A stretch of DNA of 56,392 nt, from contig JAUCBJ010003928.1 in NCBI GenBank assembly GCA_032718475.1, positions 1 to 56,392 of the forward strand. The letters are read 5' to 3'. Numbering within the stretch: the first letter of the stretch is position 1; each line of letters opens with the position of its first letter. A model generated the notes under the pieces. The model saw only the letters and a program-made list of their open reading frames with translations, was not told where the DNA came from and made no database searches. The DNA comes from Nemertoderma westbladi. Its lineage: Eukaryota; Xenacoelomorpha; Nemertodermatida; Nemertodermatidae. The position numbers were made by a program, and so were the translations under genes. Positions 10,101-19,822 of the stretch are shown here, piece after piece.

Positions 10101-11733
10101 CAGGTTCATCGACTATAGTAGGGAGTCTTTTGACCTGGATGAATTGTTCTATGGGTTCTGCACGACCTAAGTCTGTGCTAGTTAGCTGTCTTTTAACAGC
10201 TGGGGGCAAATCAGGCAATTTGCGACGGTAAGATGTTTTTCTACGCCTACTTAGATGAGATCTATTTCCTCCGCCTTCAGGATCGGTGGTCTCGCCTTCC
10301 TCCGAGGATGTGTATCCCTGGCGCTTGGGGGTAGATTTTCTCATCATTTGCATTTGATTAGCAGTAAACTGTTTATTTATACTGTCTTGTGTCTCTTGCA
10401 GATTTTCCAACTCCAGTTGGGTAGTCTGCTCAGCGGCTCTCCGTTCTGCTTCTGCCACTGCCTTTGCTGCTTTTGCATCTGCCGCCGCTGCCTTTCCTTT
10501 TGCTTCTGCTTCTGCCGCTGCTGCCTTTCTTTCTGCTTCTGCTTCTGCCGTAGCCGCCGCCTTTTGTTCCTCTATCCTTCTTTTCTTTATTTGTTCTTCT
10601 CGGACTCTAGTGAGGCGGAGTTTTTCATCACATTCAGCTTGGTTTGCAGCTAACATTTCGGCATCGATTGAGTCCAACACAAGCTTGGTTCCTTCACTAT
10701 TAGGGGAAAGTCCAGACAGCCGTCTCCTCAACTCTTCGTCTCCTAGGAATCGCTGATAGTCGGACAAATAAATGTCAATAGCGTCTCTAGTTCGCGGTTC
10801 CTCGGCGGCCTCTTCGCTTTTCGCTTGAGAAAGGGTGACATCAGTTGGTTCTTCATAGGTTGATCTCTCAGCCAGCTGGGATTTCCACTGGGCCGTTTCC
10901 TGTACTTTGAGATCTACCCGATGTAGCCAAGTTTTGACAGCAACCTGCAGCGACGTGTCCTGTCTTCTTTTGGAAGTTTCCTCAAAGGCTGAGAGGATTA
11001 GTCGTATGCGTAGGGTTCTTTCGCGTATTTGATATAGCAGGTCTTCCTGCTCTTGAGGTCCGTGAGGTTGTCGAAACAGTTGTTCTTCCAATCGATCCAA
11101 GGATCCGAAGAATCCCTGCACATATCCTGCTGCCGACCTCTTCCAAACAGCTGGATCCATTGTATCTTTAGCCACTCCCATCCTGTGTATATCTTCCCAA
11201 GTAGCCTCGGACAGATCCAACGGAAGTCCGAGTCCGGGAAAGTTCCATTGTGATTCAACAATAGATATCAATTCTTCCCTGGCGTATCCCGCGTAATTAT
11301 CTTTGGTCGCTCGCTTATTCCTCGCCCAGTCGGCTTGATGTTCTTCAACCGCAATGAATATAGTAGTTAGCACTGCAGCAGGAAGGGTAAGAAGGGGGTC
11401 CGAGTAGACTGTAGCAGCCATCTGCACTCCGCCTTCGGGGGTCAGCTCTTCAGTATCCGAACTGCTGGAGCTATCGGATCGCTGGGAAGTAGGTCCTTGA
11501 CCAAGATGTTGCTGCGATAGGACAACTGCCTCTTGGTCCCGTTTTACCTGTGCCCGAGTGCCTATGATGGACCTATGGTGGACTAGCCTAGGGTCTGATA
11601 CTACTGGAGGGATGACCTTTTTTACAGTAGGAGGTGAGCCGAACTCCTTTCTTATTCGCTCCACACTCCTATCTGAATCACAGATAGTTGTATCGATCAG
11701 ACTGTCTGACAGGTTTTGCTGAGTGTCAGACAT
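7153..11733 (-). CDS. gag-protease polyprotein of a BEL/Pao element (RT, RNase H and integrase missing)
   Basis: 1526 codons, uninterrupted. Residues ~378-434 are an Ala/Glu/Lys-rich coiled-coil-like stretch. Residues ~757-944 resemble the BEL/Pao gag segment (DUF1759 type: FNGDEMKWLPFNEYY, then LIKCLEGPPKLMAL). Near residues 1053-1110 are CALC..C and a CCHC knuckle CYNCLRSGHQRRTC followed by CAKCGAKHH. An aspartic protease of the Pao/DUF1758 kind follows, with active-site motif LLDSGSTGTFID at ~1222. After RTRVGWYFTG (~1360) the frame runs through an acidic linker straight into WRHCLGTINPADIASRG (~1420), which in full elements follows RNase H. A block of roughly 700 residues is thus absent, but the frame is kept. 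The C-terminal tail is short and no integrase follows. Confidence 0.88.
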   Translation of the reverse strand: MSDTQQNLSDSLIDTTICDSDRSVERIRKEFGSPPTVKKVIPPVVSDPRLVHHRSIIGTRAQVKRDQEAVVLSQQHLGQGPTSQRSDSSSSSDTEELTPEGGVQMAATVYSDPLLTLPAAVLTTIFIAVEEHQADWARNKRATKDNYAGYAREELISIVESQWNFPGLGLPLDLSEATWEDIHRMGVAKDTMDPAVWKRSAAGYVQGFFGSLDRLEEQLFRQPHGPQEQEDLLYQIRERTLRIRLILSAFEETSKRRQDTSLQVAVKTWLHRVDLKVQETAQWKSQLAERSTYEEPTDVTLSQAKSEEAAEEPRTRDAIDIYLSDYQRFLGDEELRRRLSGLSPNSEGTKLVLDSIDAEMLAANQAECDEKLRLTRVREEQIKKRRIEEQKAAATAEAEAERKAAAAEAEAKGKAAAADAKAAKAVAEAERRAAEQTTQLELENLQETQDSINKQFTANQMQMMRKSTPKRQGYTSSEEGETTDPEGGGNRSHLSRRRKTSYRRKLPDLPPAVKRQLTSTDLGRAEPIEQFIQVKRLPTIVDEPEIIRPVVPKVTSVLETPALPELNSKFPLHSTTLPVPGGTVHANTPVQIAEREINNLSPVVPRQPATMLATPASAVEWVEEGRRGMNLLLGQMQETVYQLKGTVREGRAELQEVQQSIALECDKLVNIKKGIPIPPVTLCQPVRSEVLHAQGVEPTRIYTASEVETPIANPIKGDYRPVINDIPYRPDNDPRNLYTDNSILNNTMAQESFTRQMARTEARQVVKVGEIVKFNGDEMKWLPFNEYYKDSIQNSVLSNGEKLRFLIKCLEGPPKLMALKFIGHPEGLRQVWDTLNIRYGNKDNIAKYLYAKLVAPRHFLSSEIIEFSDEIQEICRQLDWLGKSHEYQSSMVIGAVVSTLPKGGVCTRWDKKVLYMNEQQRRSPTMADLMSFLDSEVKLQLIRQSREKTSENKVSEKLVSRRRIIPVCYTDDGESQASQEEDSGKDTAKSYYDNKTYKDVSKYKSRTSDRREQVTTTPPTSPKRIHGRKPEERTRVHNVNQVKVSNIKPKCALCDGPHRLSACAEFLKKSPVDRRTVLWNKRLCYNCLRSGHQRRTCYSDVKCAKCGAKHHILLHSEFERDNPSQVSEPELHVQFSDVNDTDQGSEWEGFYTDEFSDANESCYLINTTVYRALTYEKDTDEFTPTPFDKQPSWKVPTSNIGIREFPVVQVRVHGLNKSYIVNALLDSGSTGTFIDQELAEDIFAGQPKFRTKLNMSGIMQVWKSTLTADYYVGELSTPQDKLGAQSIRSVKMVAIKNFATTQADLYNWDEDESIQHLKIPRFQTDYPGVQILIGQNAHEALETLEKRPAQPQPLQTYAVRTRVGWYFTGPSRRTLKERLPQQQVYQVKEWEVESSDVDDPTEGTPYSSDNDDINSNVDQWRHCLGTINPADIASRGATTQELIDTPGWLGGSDFLSKEEEEWPPHLTTAEVRQAKGAEKVTQQLNRPASRLCLLERNRKLSGNNGRQDTLPKTTSLIRQISRDSIT

Positions 11734-13894
11734 GTTTAGCTATACAGTTGAAGGCTTACTGCTATAGTTACAGTTAAAGCAAGTTTAGTAATTCAGTATA
11801 ACCACTGGCCTAGTACCGGTAATTTATTGCAGTATATTAGAATACCGGTATGCACTTATAATATATATAAGTATTGTGAACTAGGTTTGTCACAGAGTAC
11901 CGGTATATAATTTTAGCACAGATATATATAAATATATAATAGGCCTATCGTGAATACCGGTATACAGTTTACACTTATAGTACTGTAGTATATATAAGTA
12001 TAATTATGACCTAGAATTAATTACAGAGTACCGGTATGATTTCAGCTCAAATTGATAGAAATAAATATAATAAGCCTATGGTAAGTACCGGTATGTCAAT
12101 TATTTTTAGAATAATTGAATTCCTGAATATTTCAGGGTTACTTAGTTACTTTAACGTACTTTATTACCGTTATTTAAGCAGTAGTCCAACTGGTAGTGAG
12201 ACCTAGTTGTTGTATGACAGGCCTACTATTTATAAATCTTTTGAGTTGATTTATAATAGATATATACCCGTTTAAAAGGGGTTTTGTCAATATTTGAAAT
12301 AAATGTTATTATTTCTGGGGGTCACTACACGGAAGCTGTGTGCTCTCAGTGAAGTGCTATTTATTTGACACTAAAACTGATAATTCTAATTTACCTAAGT
12401 TACTTAATACTACAAATTACTTACGATATTGGTGGGATTAATTCTCTAATTAAACACAACAAAATATTACGTACGAAATTTTTAGGGTAATTTTACAGGA
12501 AGTCTACAAACCAGCCTAACAAAGGGTTAGAATTCTGGTTATTACAACGGACAGGGTACTACAGTATTTGAAATAATAAGTAGTAGTAAATATACTGTAC
12601 TGTCCAGATAGGAAAATACCACCGCCTGACGACCTATAACCGTATCGCTATAGGTACTACGTTATGTATCACGGATTGTTCCTACCCAGAAGTTAATAGA
12701 GCTAACGAATGTGCCTATCAACCACTTTACAACATAAATATACTGCCTACACACTAATTACTTCGGAAAGCACTGTACACTAAACCCTAAATTAGGTACA
12801 AGTACCGGTATAACAAATAATCAGTAGTTAAATATACTTGAACAGTTAAAAGAACCACGGCATCTGCTGGAGTGACCGAAGCACAAAATCTCCAGTCTTT
12901 ACCTACGCCGAGCAGCCCTGATGTAGTACCGGGGTTAGTTTAACTATAACGGTATGTATAACAAGCACAATTACTGTAGGAATAAACTTGGGGACATGAA
13001 TGTTGCGAATAATCGCATAAACTCTGAATAATAAATATTACGCTACCCGTACAGAATACTCAAACAAATACAAACCAAACGCTGGCAAACTACTATCAAG
13101 CCTAAACAAACTACAGTATGTGCAGATTCTGAAACTGTTAGTTAGTATGCGTTCTAACATGGTAGTACGACTTACTCTTTAAGAGGGGATTGACCTTACA
13201 GCTTATGGCTGCCCCAACTTACTAACGGCACTTTATCAGACCAACTCTACACACGCAGCAATCCCTTCAGACCTAAAAATAGCTAGACAACAATCCAGCC
13301 TACAAATATTTGAGTAATAACTATTACGGTATCTGAACAGACCACACAAACAAACACAGGCTAAAACACTGGCAGACTACGATCAAGCCTAAATAAACTA
13401 CAGTATATGCAGACTCTGAAACTGTTAGTTAGTATGCGTTCTAACACGGTAGTACGACTTATTCTTTAAGAGGGGATTGACCTTACCGCATATGGCTGCC
13501 CCAACTTACTAACGGCACTTTATCAGACAAACTCTACACACGCCGTAATCTCTCCAAACTCAACACAGTCAGACAGCAGTTCAGCCTACAATTATTTGAA
13601 CAATCTGAGCAGACTTACACGTCTTCAGCTCAATATTAACTTACTAGGAAATAAAACCGACAGAAATAAGTAGAATCTCAATAAAAATTCAGGGCTGCAG
13701 TCCCTGATTAAGTACTAAGACCTACCGGTATACAATAATCAAATCGAATAATACTAAATGTACTTGTACAGCAGTACCGGTACCGGTGATGACAGTTAGG
13801 CCTACTGACCTACAAAAGTACCGGTTCAGTTTTACCAGTCACTACGGTATTTTGCAACCCTATTGCCTACTGCAATAAGATTATAAACTGTTAC
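11734..13894 (-). other. 5' untranslated leader of the LTR element
   Basis: 2.2 kb between the 5' LTR and the gag start. It has no long ORF. It contains about eleven ACCGGT-centred palindromes (for example 11813, 11900, 12031, 12803, 13773) and a tandem duplication with period about 287 bp (roughly 13030-13316 and 13317-13603). The duplicates share 'tctttaagaggggattgacc' and 'gctgccccaacttactaacg'. Packaging or primer-binding signals may lie here, but none could be identified. Confidence 0.65.
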
Positions 13895-15112
13895 TGTTCG
13901 CGCTTTTGAAGACCTTTAGCAGTTTAACCTGCCAAAATTTATATGTCTTTTAGTTAATTAAAACAACTTTAGCATACGACAACAATTTATGCTAATACAC
14001 AAAACATTTGCCGAAGTCAGCCCATGCGCGATCATTCACCCGATGGATCTACACCCGGGAGGCTGAATTCGGATGCTTAAATTTTATTATTGCAGTGTAA
14101 GGTTGCAGCGTAAACTTACTGTATTATTCGACAGATCGTTAATAATTAATTCCTGACAGATATTATTGGCTTTCGGGAAATATTAACAGTTCCTTTAGGA
14201 CGTGGCGCTCTATCTATTTAAACAGAACTAGGACTTATACTAAATGCAACGATACTGCTTATGATTAAAGTATAAAGCGTATTCTTTAGGAAATACTTTG
14301 TTACCAATCACAATCATGCACACTATTCTGCCGACCGTCAGTATATTTGATCACACATAAAGAGAGCAGTAATTGACTCATGTAGGGTCTGCTAAATAAC
14401 ATTAGATTCAATACACACCACATTAATATAAATCGCAATTGTTATATATAGCCCGCCTCTCTAACCTGTAGTGTATCAAGAAAATTGGGAAATTTGGGTG
14501 ATTTATCCGTATTATCCAAAGAGCAATATTTCCATCAACAAATCGGTACAATTAATAACTGACAGTAAAATAACAGTACAAACAATATGATTAATGCAGT
14601 TAAATTAAGTAAGTATGTTAAGATGCGTTAAGATTCGTGAGTGAGTTCGGATTTGGTAACAGTTTATACTTTCGATAATTTAAGCAGTTTTACTGGAGTT
14701 CTTCCCAAAAAGCCGGTGTTATGGCGAAAAATGGGAACATAACAACAGAATCATATAAAATCATATAACTACTACCACTATACGAGTATACCAAAAACCC
14801 TTATTCCACGAAGCTCCGTTCAACACAGAGGATGAGCATAGAGATAGGAAATTCAGTTCAGTAGCGCTGGGATAGGTCGAAATCAACGCCTACGCAAATT
14901 CTATTGGCCGACACGGACAGCAAGGCTTAGGCAACCTCCCTACGCTGGTTGGCCGATTAAACTGAGCCCAGATATCTCCACACAGCACATCAGCCAATAA
15001 GCTGGTAGCTTGCACTATTTTAGTTATAAATCCCTTTGAGAGTATTCTAGCGACTGGGGGGGAACTGGCCAGCAAAGGCGAACGTGTCAGTTATCCCACA
15101 AAAGCTTTTACA
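13895..15112 (-). repeat. 5' LTR of the BEL/Pao-type element
   Basis: 1218-bp partner of 2790-4005, about 98% identical by eye. The minus-strand TATA-like CTATATATAA is at 14442-14451, so transcription of the element would start nearby and run leftwards. Confidence 0.93.
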
Positions 15113-15117
15113 GCGGC
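15113..15117. repeat. target-site duplication (GCGGC), right copy
   Basis: It matches 2785-2789 and follows the CA end of the LTR directly. Confidence 0.88.
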
Positions 15118-15330
15118 GCAATATATTAGTAACGGATACCATCACAAGCTATGCTCCAAAGCTAACTGCTGGCGTCCCTAAGATGATTGCCATTGTCGGC
15201 TCTGTAATTCTCCAGCAAGAATTGAACACGCTCAGGTCTGCTCTGCGCTTCCACAAAACACACCTGCTTTCAAACTGGCAGTCCATCTTAACAGCCTTAT
15301 TTAATCTATGTTTTCTTTAAGTATGTTTTA
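15118..15330 (+). pseudogene. 3' remainder of the non-LTR retrotransposon split by the LTR element
   Basis: If the LTR element and one GCGGC copy are removed, the reading frame that ends at 2784 continues here for about 20 codons before a stop. This supports both pieces being one interrupted copy. No poly(A) tail or target duplication of the older element was found. Confidence 0.55.
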
Positions 15331-15677
15331 TTTATTTATTAATAATTTTACTGTGCTAATTTTAACAATTACAAATTACAGCTCATCTTCATAACCAATT
15401 TCTAAAGAATTGATGTTAAAATAAATACAGAATGATTAAATTAAGAAAATTAGGGGCGAGGGTGCCTCCGACCTATTAAAATAGTTGTTGTATTACGGAA
15501 TATTGTGTTTAATGTTCAAGCACAGAAACCAAGGAGACTGGCCACGTTCTAGTTTTATTAATTAACAATTTCCAATGTAAAACGTTTACTGCACTTGCGG
15601 TATAGCTCTACTATATGTATGTATCAAAAAATGTAAACTACTATTACCTCATCTAAGATAAATCTCCACATTAAAAA
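15331..15677. other. AT-rich spacer upstream of an intronless ORF
   Basis: I see no gene. Sequence just before the ORF start is A/T-rich; no clear TATA box or initiator was identified. Confidence 0.5.
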
Positions 15678-16688
15678 ATGTCTCTTCCGCTAATAAGGGA
15701 TTATACGAGGAAAGAGCACCTTTACGAAGACCTGACAAGTTCATCATTCTGGGTATTTTCCGATGATCTAACCAAGGAATATCACGCTTTCCTAGATCTC
15801 CTACAAATATCAAACGAAGATGGGGAAGCCTATTTGGAGGCGATAGATAGGAAACGCGCATATTATTTGAAGGGAAACACACCAGTCGAACAATTATTCA
15901 GATTTGACAAGAAAGAAAAAGGTGAATGTGGAAATAAGACCTGGAAATTTGTCGATCCTATAGATAAAGTGGCTCTGAAGACGCATTGGACATTGTTCGA
16001 TTGGTTAGAGAGATCGATTGATACTCGATATACCCACGTCGAGATGTATAGAACAAATCGTTTCGGAGAAACATTTCTTCGATTAGAAGGGGATGAAATT
16101 CATCACAAAGGCAAGGGCGGTGGGCTTGTAATCATTCGCAAACGCAATGGGATCGAGCAACGAACTACCATACACGCCGCTGATAAAGAGGATGTTGACA
16201 TATTGTTCAACTACTTTCGACAAAAATACAGCGCCAGTATTGTCCAATCTAAAAAAAAACTACGGGAGTTTATAAAGGAGGGATTCATCTTCAAAGAGAA
16301 ATCTGCAAAAATGGTAAGGGACGGATTCACCTTAGAAAAGAAACCTTCAAAAATGAAAGCGAAATGGGGCGAATTAAAATTCAGTGGACCGAAAAATATA
16401 GAGTTATGTTTGAGCGTAAATGGTCAACGGTTGGATAGAGATAAACCTAAACAAAGCATAATCTACGATCTAGCGGATTATAAGTTGGACCCGGTTGAAC
16501 GTAAACCAGATCCACATACTATTTTTTTGATAACATTCGGGATTTGTTTAACCAAAGAATCCAAGAAACAAGGTCGGTTTAGAGACTACCTACCCGGGAA
16601 GAAATCACACGGGAAGAAGTATCTTTGGTTCAGAAGTGCAGAAGTCAGAGACCAATGGCTGAAAATTGCACGTATCTTACATAATTAA
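15678..16688 (+). CDS. intronless ORF of unknown function, possible PH-like fold
   Basis: 336 codons, uninterrupted, starting at the first ATG (MSLPLIRDYTRKEHLYEDL). The protein is rich in Lys, Arg, Phe and Trp, with no signal peptide or membrane helix. Two stretches look like pleckstrin-homology ends: a mid-protein region (HVEMYRTNRFGETFLRLEGD) and the C-terminus, KYLWFRSAEVRDQWLKIARI. The latter has the single Trp in a terminal helix typical of PH domains. The middle contains a near repeat, FIKEGFIFKEKSAKM then MVRDGFTLEKKPSKM. AATAAA lies about 40 bp after the stop. Lack of introns suggests a retrogene, an element-borne gene or a simple single-exon gene. The PH reading is a tentative inference. 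Confidence 0.6.
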   Translation: MSLPLIRDYTRKEHLYEDLTSSSFWVFSDDLTKEYHAFLDLLQISNEDGEAYLEAIDRKRAYYLKGNTPVEQLFRFDKKEKGECGNKTWKFVDPIDKVALKTHWTLFDWLERSIDTRYTHVEMYRTNRFGETFLRLEGDEIHHKGKGGGLVIIRKRNGIEQRTTIHAADKEDVDILFNYFRQKYSASIVQSKKKLREFIKEGFIFKEKSAKMVRDGFTLEKKPSKMKAKWGELKFSGPKNIELCLSVNGQRLDRDKPKQSIIYDLADYKLDPVERKPDPHTIFLITFGICLTKESKKQGRFRDYLPGKKSHGKKYLWFRSAEVRDQWLKIARILHN

Positions 16689-17036
16689 TTTCATATTAGA
16701 AAAAGGAATTTCTTATTGATTGACAAATAAATAGCGTCACTCAGTTTCGAAATCATTTCGAACGCCCATTATCCGTCATTTCCCATCCAGATTCGTTTAT
16801 GCAGATTACCAACATCAACTAGAACGGCAACTTTATTTTTAACATATAGCTTAATATCTATCCAACTCATGCAAAACAAAATAATTATCTGTTCAGTGCA
16901 ATTGAGACTAATGACCTGCAATTGGGTTATAAGAAGAACCTTAACACTGACATACCATATAGCCTTGCCAGTAAACTGATTCATCATTTTAACCACGGCA
17001 GAGCCAAAGTAGGCCTATATTATGTCACTAGATCTA

Positions 17037-18629
17037 CTACTACTACTAGGTCGAGCGAACTCGGACAGTGGAAATGAGATCCTTCCAGGCTTCCCGATTC
17101 TCCATAGTTGTCGCAATTTCGTTTCTCCCAAGTTCAGTATCCCTTTCAAGTTGATCTATATATGTTATGGCAGGTCGTCCACGACTACGCTTTCCATGGG
17201 TTGGTTGCCAGAGAAGTAGATCTGGTATGACCTCGTCTTTACTTCGCCAGCAGTGCCCACTGAATCTTAATCTGCGTTCACGGAGGGTGGTTGATACAGG
17301 TGGTATTGTACCATAAAGCTCGGCGTTTGTCATGTGTTGTCTCCAGCTGATGTTTAGGGCTGCCCTTAGTAGTCTTGTGTAGCAACCATCAATTCGTTGT
17401 TCAAGTGATTTAGTCAGTGTCCAGGTCTCACCCCCGTATAAAAATACACTTTCCACTGTGGCTCGAAAGAACTTAGTCTTCAGGTGCCTGGAGAGATCTG
17501 ATTTCCAGATGGTATCCATTTTTGATAGAGCTACCCAAGCCTTTGCTTCTATGTCCTTTTTGCTACTCTCTATCCATGATCCAAGGTACTGGAAGTCATC
17601 GACCTTCCTTAGTTGATTATTATCAATGGTTGTCAAGTTTCCATCAACATTAAAGGACATGAATTCGGTCTTGGTAGCATTTATATGCAATCCAACCTCC
17701 TTAGCAGCCCTCTCCACTTTATTTAGTAGAAGCTGTGCATCTGCTAGCGTATTAGAGAGCAGGGCGATGTCATCCGCAAAGTCGGTGTCTGTGACTGTAG
17801 TTGCCGGATATCTACTACTTCTGCGTTCTTGAAGTGTGAATCCCAGATCTTCACCCTTTGTGGCCGTCCTCATTGCGTAATCCAGCACAATTACAAATAG
17901 TAATGGTGCTAATGTGTCACCTTGCAGTACGCCAGCCAGGATTGAGAAAAACTCAGTTTCACCATCTGGTGAGAGTACCTGCGCTTCTGTGTCACAATAT
18001 AACAATCCAATGCCAGCAACTTTTTTTACTTCTGCATTACTTCTGGTATTCCATAAGCTCTTAGGATTTCAAGCATTTTACCTCTATGGATGGAGTCGAA
18101 TGCCTTCTTGAAGTCCACAAAAGTCATGACTGCGGGGAGATTCTTTGACTTAATTCCTTCAATCAGTCTCCGTAGTGCAAGTATCTGAGCTATTGTTGAT
18201 CTACTTGGTCGAAATCCGTTTTGGCTCTTACGCAGTAGTTTCTCTATGTGAGGCCTAATCCTATATAGAATCATTTTATTGTATATTTTGGCAGCTACCA
18301 CAAGCAGACAGATCCCACGATAGTTTGTTGGTATGCCGAGGTCTCCTTTCTTGGGGAGAGGCTTTAGTTGACCTTTAGTCCAAATTGGTGGTGGCTTTTC
18401 CCCTTTTAACATCCGGTTGCAAACATTCAATAATGGTCTATTTAGCACTCCGGTTTTCCATACCTCCGCTGGGATTTCATCTAATCCACTCGCTTTATTA
18501 TTGGACATGCTTTTAATGCTTCTTTGGAGTTCGGCAGGTGTGAAGTCCCCTGTTTCTATAGGTAGTGTCTTGTCATATATTTTCCTTGTAGGGCTGACCT
18601 CGATGTTTGGTGGCTGCCCAAGCAAGTTG
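17037..18629 (-). pseudogene. RTE-like non-LTR retrotransposon, 5'-truncated reverse transcriptase
   Basis: Two adjoining minus-strand frames (18625-18026 and 18005-17046) together make most of an RT and its C-terminal part. The first has NNKASGLDEIPAEVWK, LPKKGD, NYRGICLL, QNGFRPSRST and DFKKAFDS; the second has GVLQGDTLAPLLF, the catalytic FADD box and FQYLGSWI, then the distal HCWRSKDEVIPDLLLW and GKRSRGRP motifs. A frameshift near 18015 separates them. No endonuclease is present. The 3' end runs into a (TAG)n run at about 17037-17046, as is usual for RTE elements. TAGATCTA on both sides (17029-17036 and 18630-18637) may be the target duplication. Confidence 0.88.
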
Positions 18630-18879
18630 TAGATCTAACCTAGATCTAACCAGTGCTTTTGACACTGTCAGCTACATAAAGCTTTTTGAGTTGCTTGAAC
18701 GAACCAATCTGAGTCGACCTATACTACACTGTTTGTTTTTCTTAGTCCAGAGCATGTCTTTGGATCAATAGCTCAACCTTACTAGAATTCATACCGCTCC
18801 AATAACGTTATAAAGTGCTATTATATGAACAATGACGTATAAAGTTATTACTCTATATTTTGGTCAATTCTTCTTACAG

Positions 18880-19034
18880 GGGTTTAAGATATTCTTCTTC
18901 GTGATCGGCGGGGTCTACCTACTCTATCTAATGTTCCTCATCATTAGAGCATACACGGAACTTCGTAGTCTGCCATACTTCGATATTAGACTGAAATTCT
19001 TGACAGCCCTAATGATTGCTGTTCTAGCTATAAG
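18880..19034 (+). CDS. TMEM181: TMEM181-like gene, internal exon (transmembrane segment)
   Basis: This exon starts after a good acceptor (ttcttcttacag) in phase 0 and ends at ATAAG|GTGAGG, leaving two bases of a codon. It encodes a hydrophobic helix (FFFVIGGVYLLYLMFLI), then RAYTELRSLPYFDIRLKFL, then the start of a further helix. The 'RA..ELR.(M/L)PY.D.RLKFLTAL' pattern is what I know from the late transmembrane part of TMEM181, a multi-pass protein of unclear function. The next codons should continue in phase 2. Exons before this one are not in the window. Confidence 0.72.
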
Positions 19035-19822
19035 GTGAGGAAGGCCCCTAATATTTGCTTTTATATAATGTATTAATGCAAAACTGTGCCCAACAAAAGT
19101 TATAATATTTACTGGAACATTAATATGGCTAATAATTCATTCAATAAAGGAGTGATTTAAATTCTAGAACATAATTACAAACATTTTACTCGGCTGTATG
19201 CCACAACCAAGGCGTTCTATAATACTTATAAATACGTTCTATAAATACTTATACTTATAGATCGCCTTGGCCACAACCAAACTAATGAATAGCTATAATT
19301 ATTCTCCAAATCTCTACAAAATCTGGCGAAAACCCCTCCAATATGTATCTTGTTGCTATGTAAAATCCATGTTTCTAAGGAAAAACACATTAAGACTTTT
19401 TTCGAGGGTATTAGCAAGATAATGTAGAATCAAAAAATTTGGTTCCTCCAAATTCCTCCAAAATTCCAAATTTGGTTCAGCGAACCCCCCCCCCCCCCCC
19501 CCCCTCCCTATGTTGTGCTACATTGACTGGACTATTAGGAATATGATGAAATTTATATCCACCACTGCAACTAATTACAGTTACTACAACCATATGGTCC
19601 ACAATCTTACCTTTAAACTCTTATACAACGGCTACAATTACTTGGCGGCGTTCCGTCCTATAAATACCAATCACTTGCTGCGATGGTCTTATCGGATATC
19701 ACCAGAACACTCACTCAGAAATATCACCATTTTAAGTTGATGTAAATGTAAAATATCTCGTTGTTATTATTATAGATCGTAAGATTTCTTTCGATTTATT
19801 TTCTAGTATTACTATAGTGATT
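19035..19822. other. intron-like sequence with poly-C tract
   Basis: It lies between the TMEM181-like exon and a minus-strand ORF. A C homopolymer is at about 19486-19504. A 76-codon frame at 19510-19740 resembles no family I know and is not called. I did not find the missing TMEM181 exon here. Confidence 0.5.

Larger units (their letters stand above)
2790..15112 (-). mobile_element. BEL/Pao-type LTR retrotransposon, gag-protease only, apparently non-autonomous
   Basis: The 12.3-kb element is bounded by direct repeats beginning TG and ending CA, flanked by a 5-bp duplication. Coding is on the minus strand, so the 5' LTR is 13895-15112 and the 3' LTR is 2790-4005. In order it has the LTR, a 2.2-kb leader, a gag-protease ORF (11733-7153), a 1.6-kb gap, two small ORFs (5533-4084) and the LTR. 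Reverse transcriptase, RNase H and integrase are absent, so movement would need an autonomous relative. By eye the LTRs differ at about 20 sites in 1.2 kb, which suggests recent insertion. A purine-rich GGGAGCGG just inside the 3' LTR (minus strand, 4006-4013) could be the polypurine tract. No standard TGG-starting primer-binding site abuts the 5' LTR. Confidence 0.92.

Noticed and set aside
19510-19740. The missing TMEM181 exon
   Set aside because: The 76-codon frame has no similarity to the expected last transmembrane helices and does not meet the needed splice phases.
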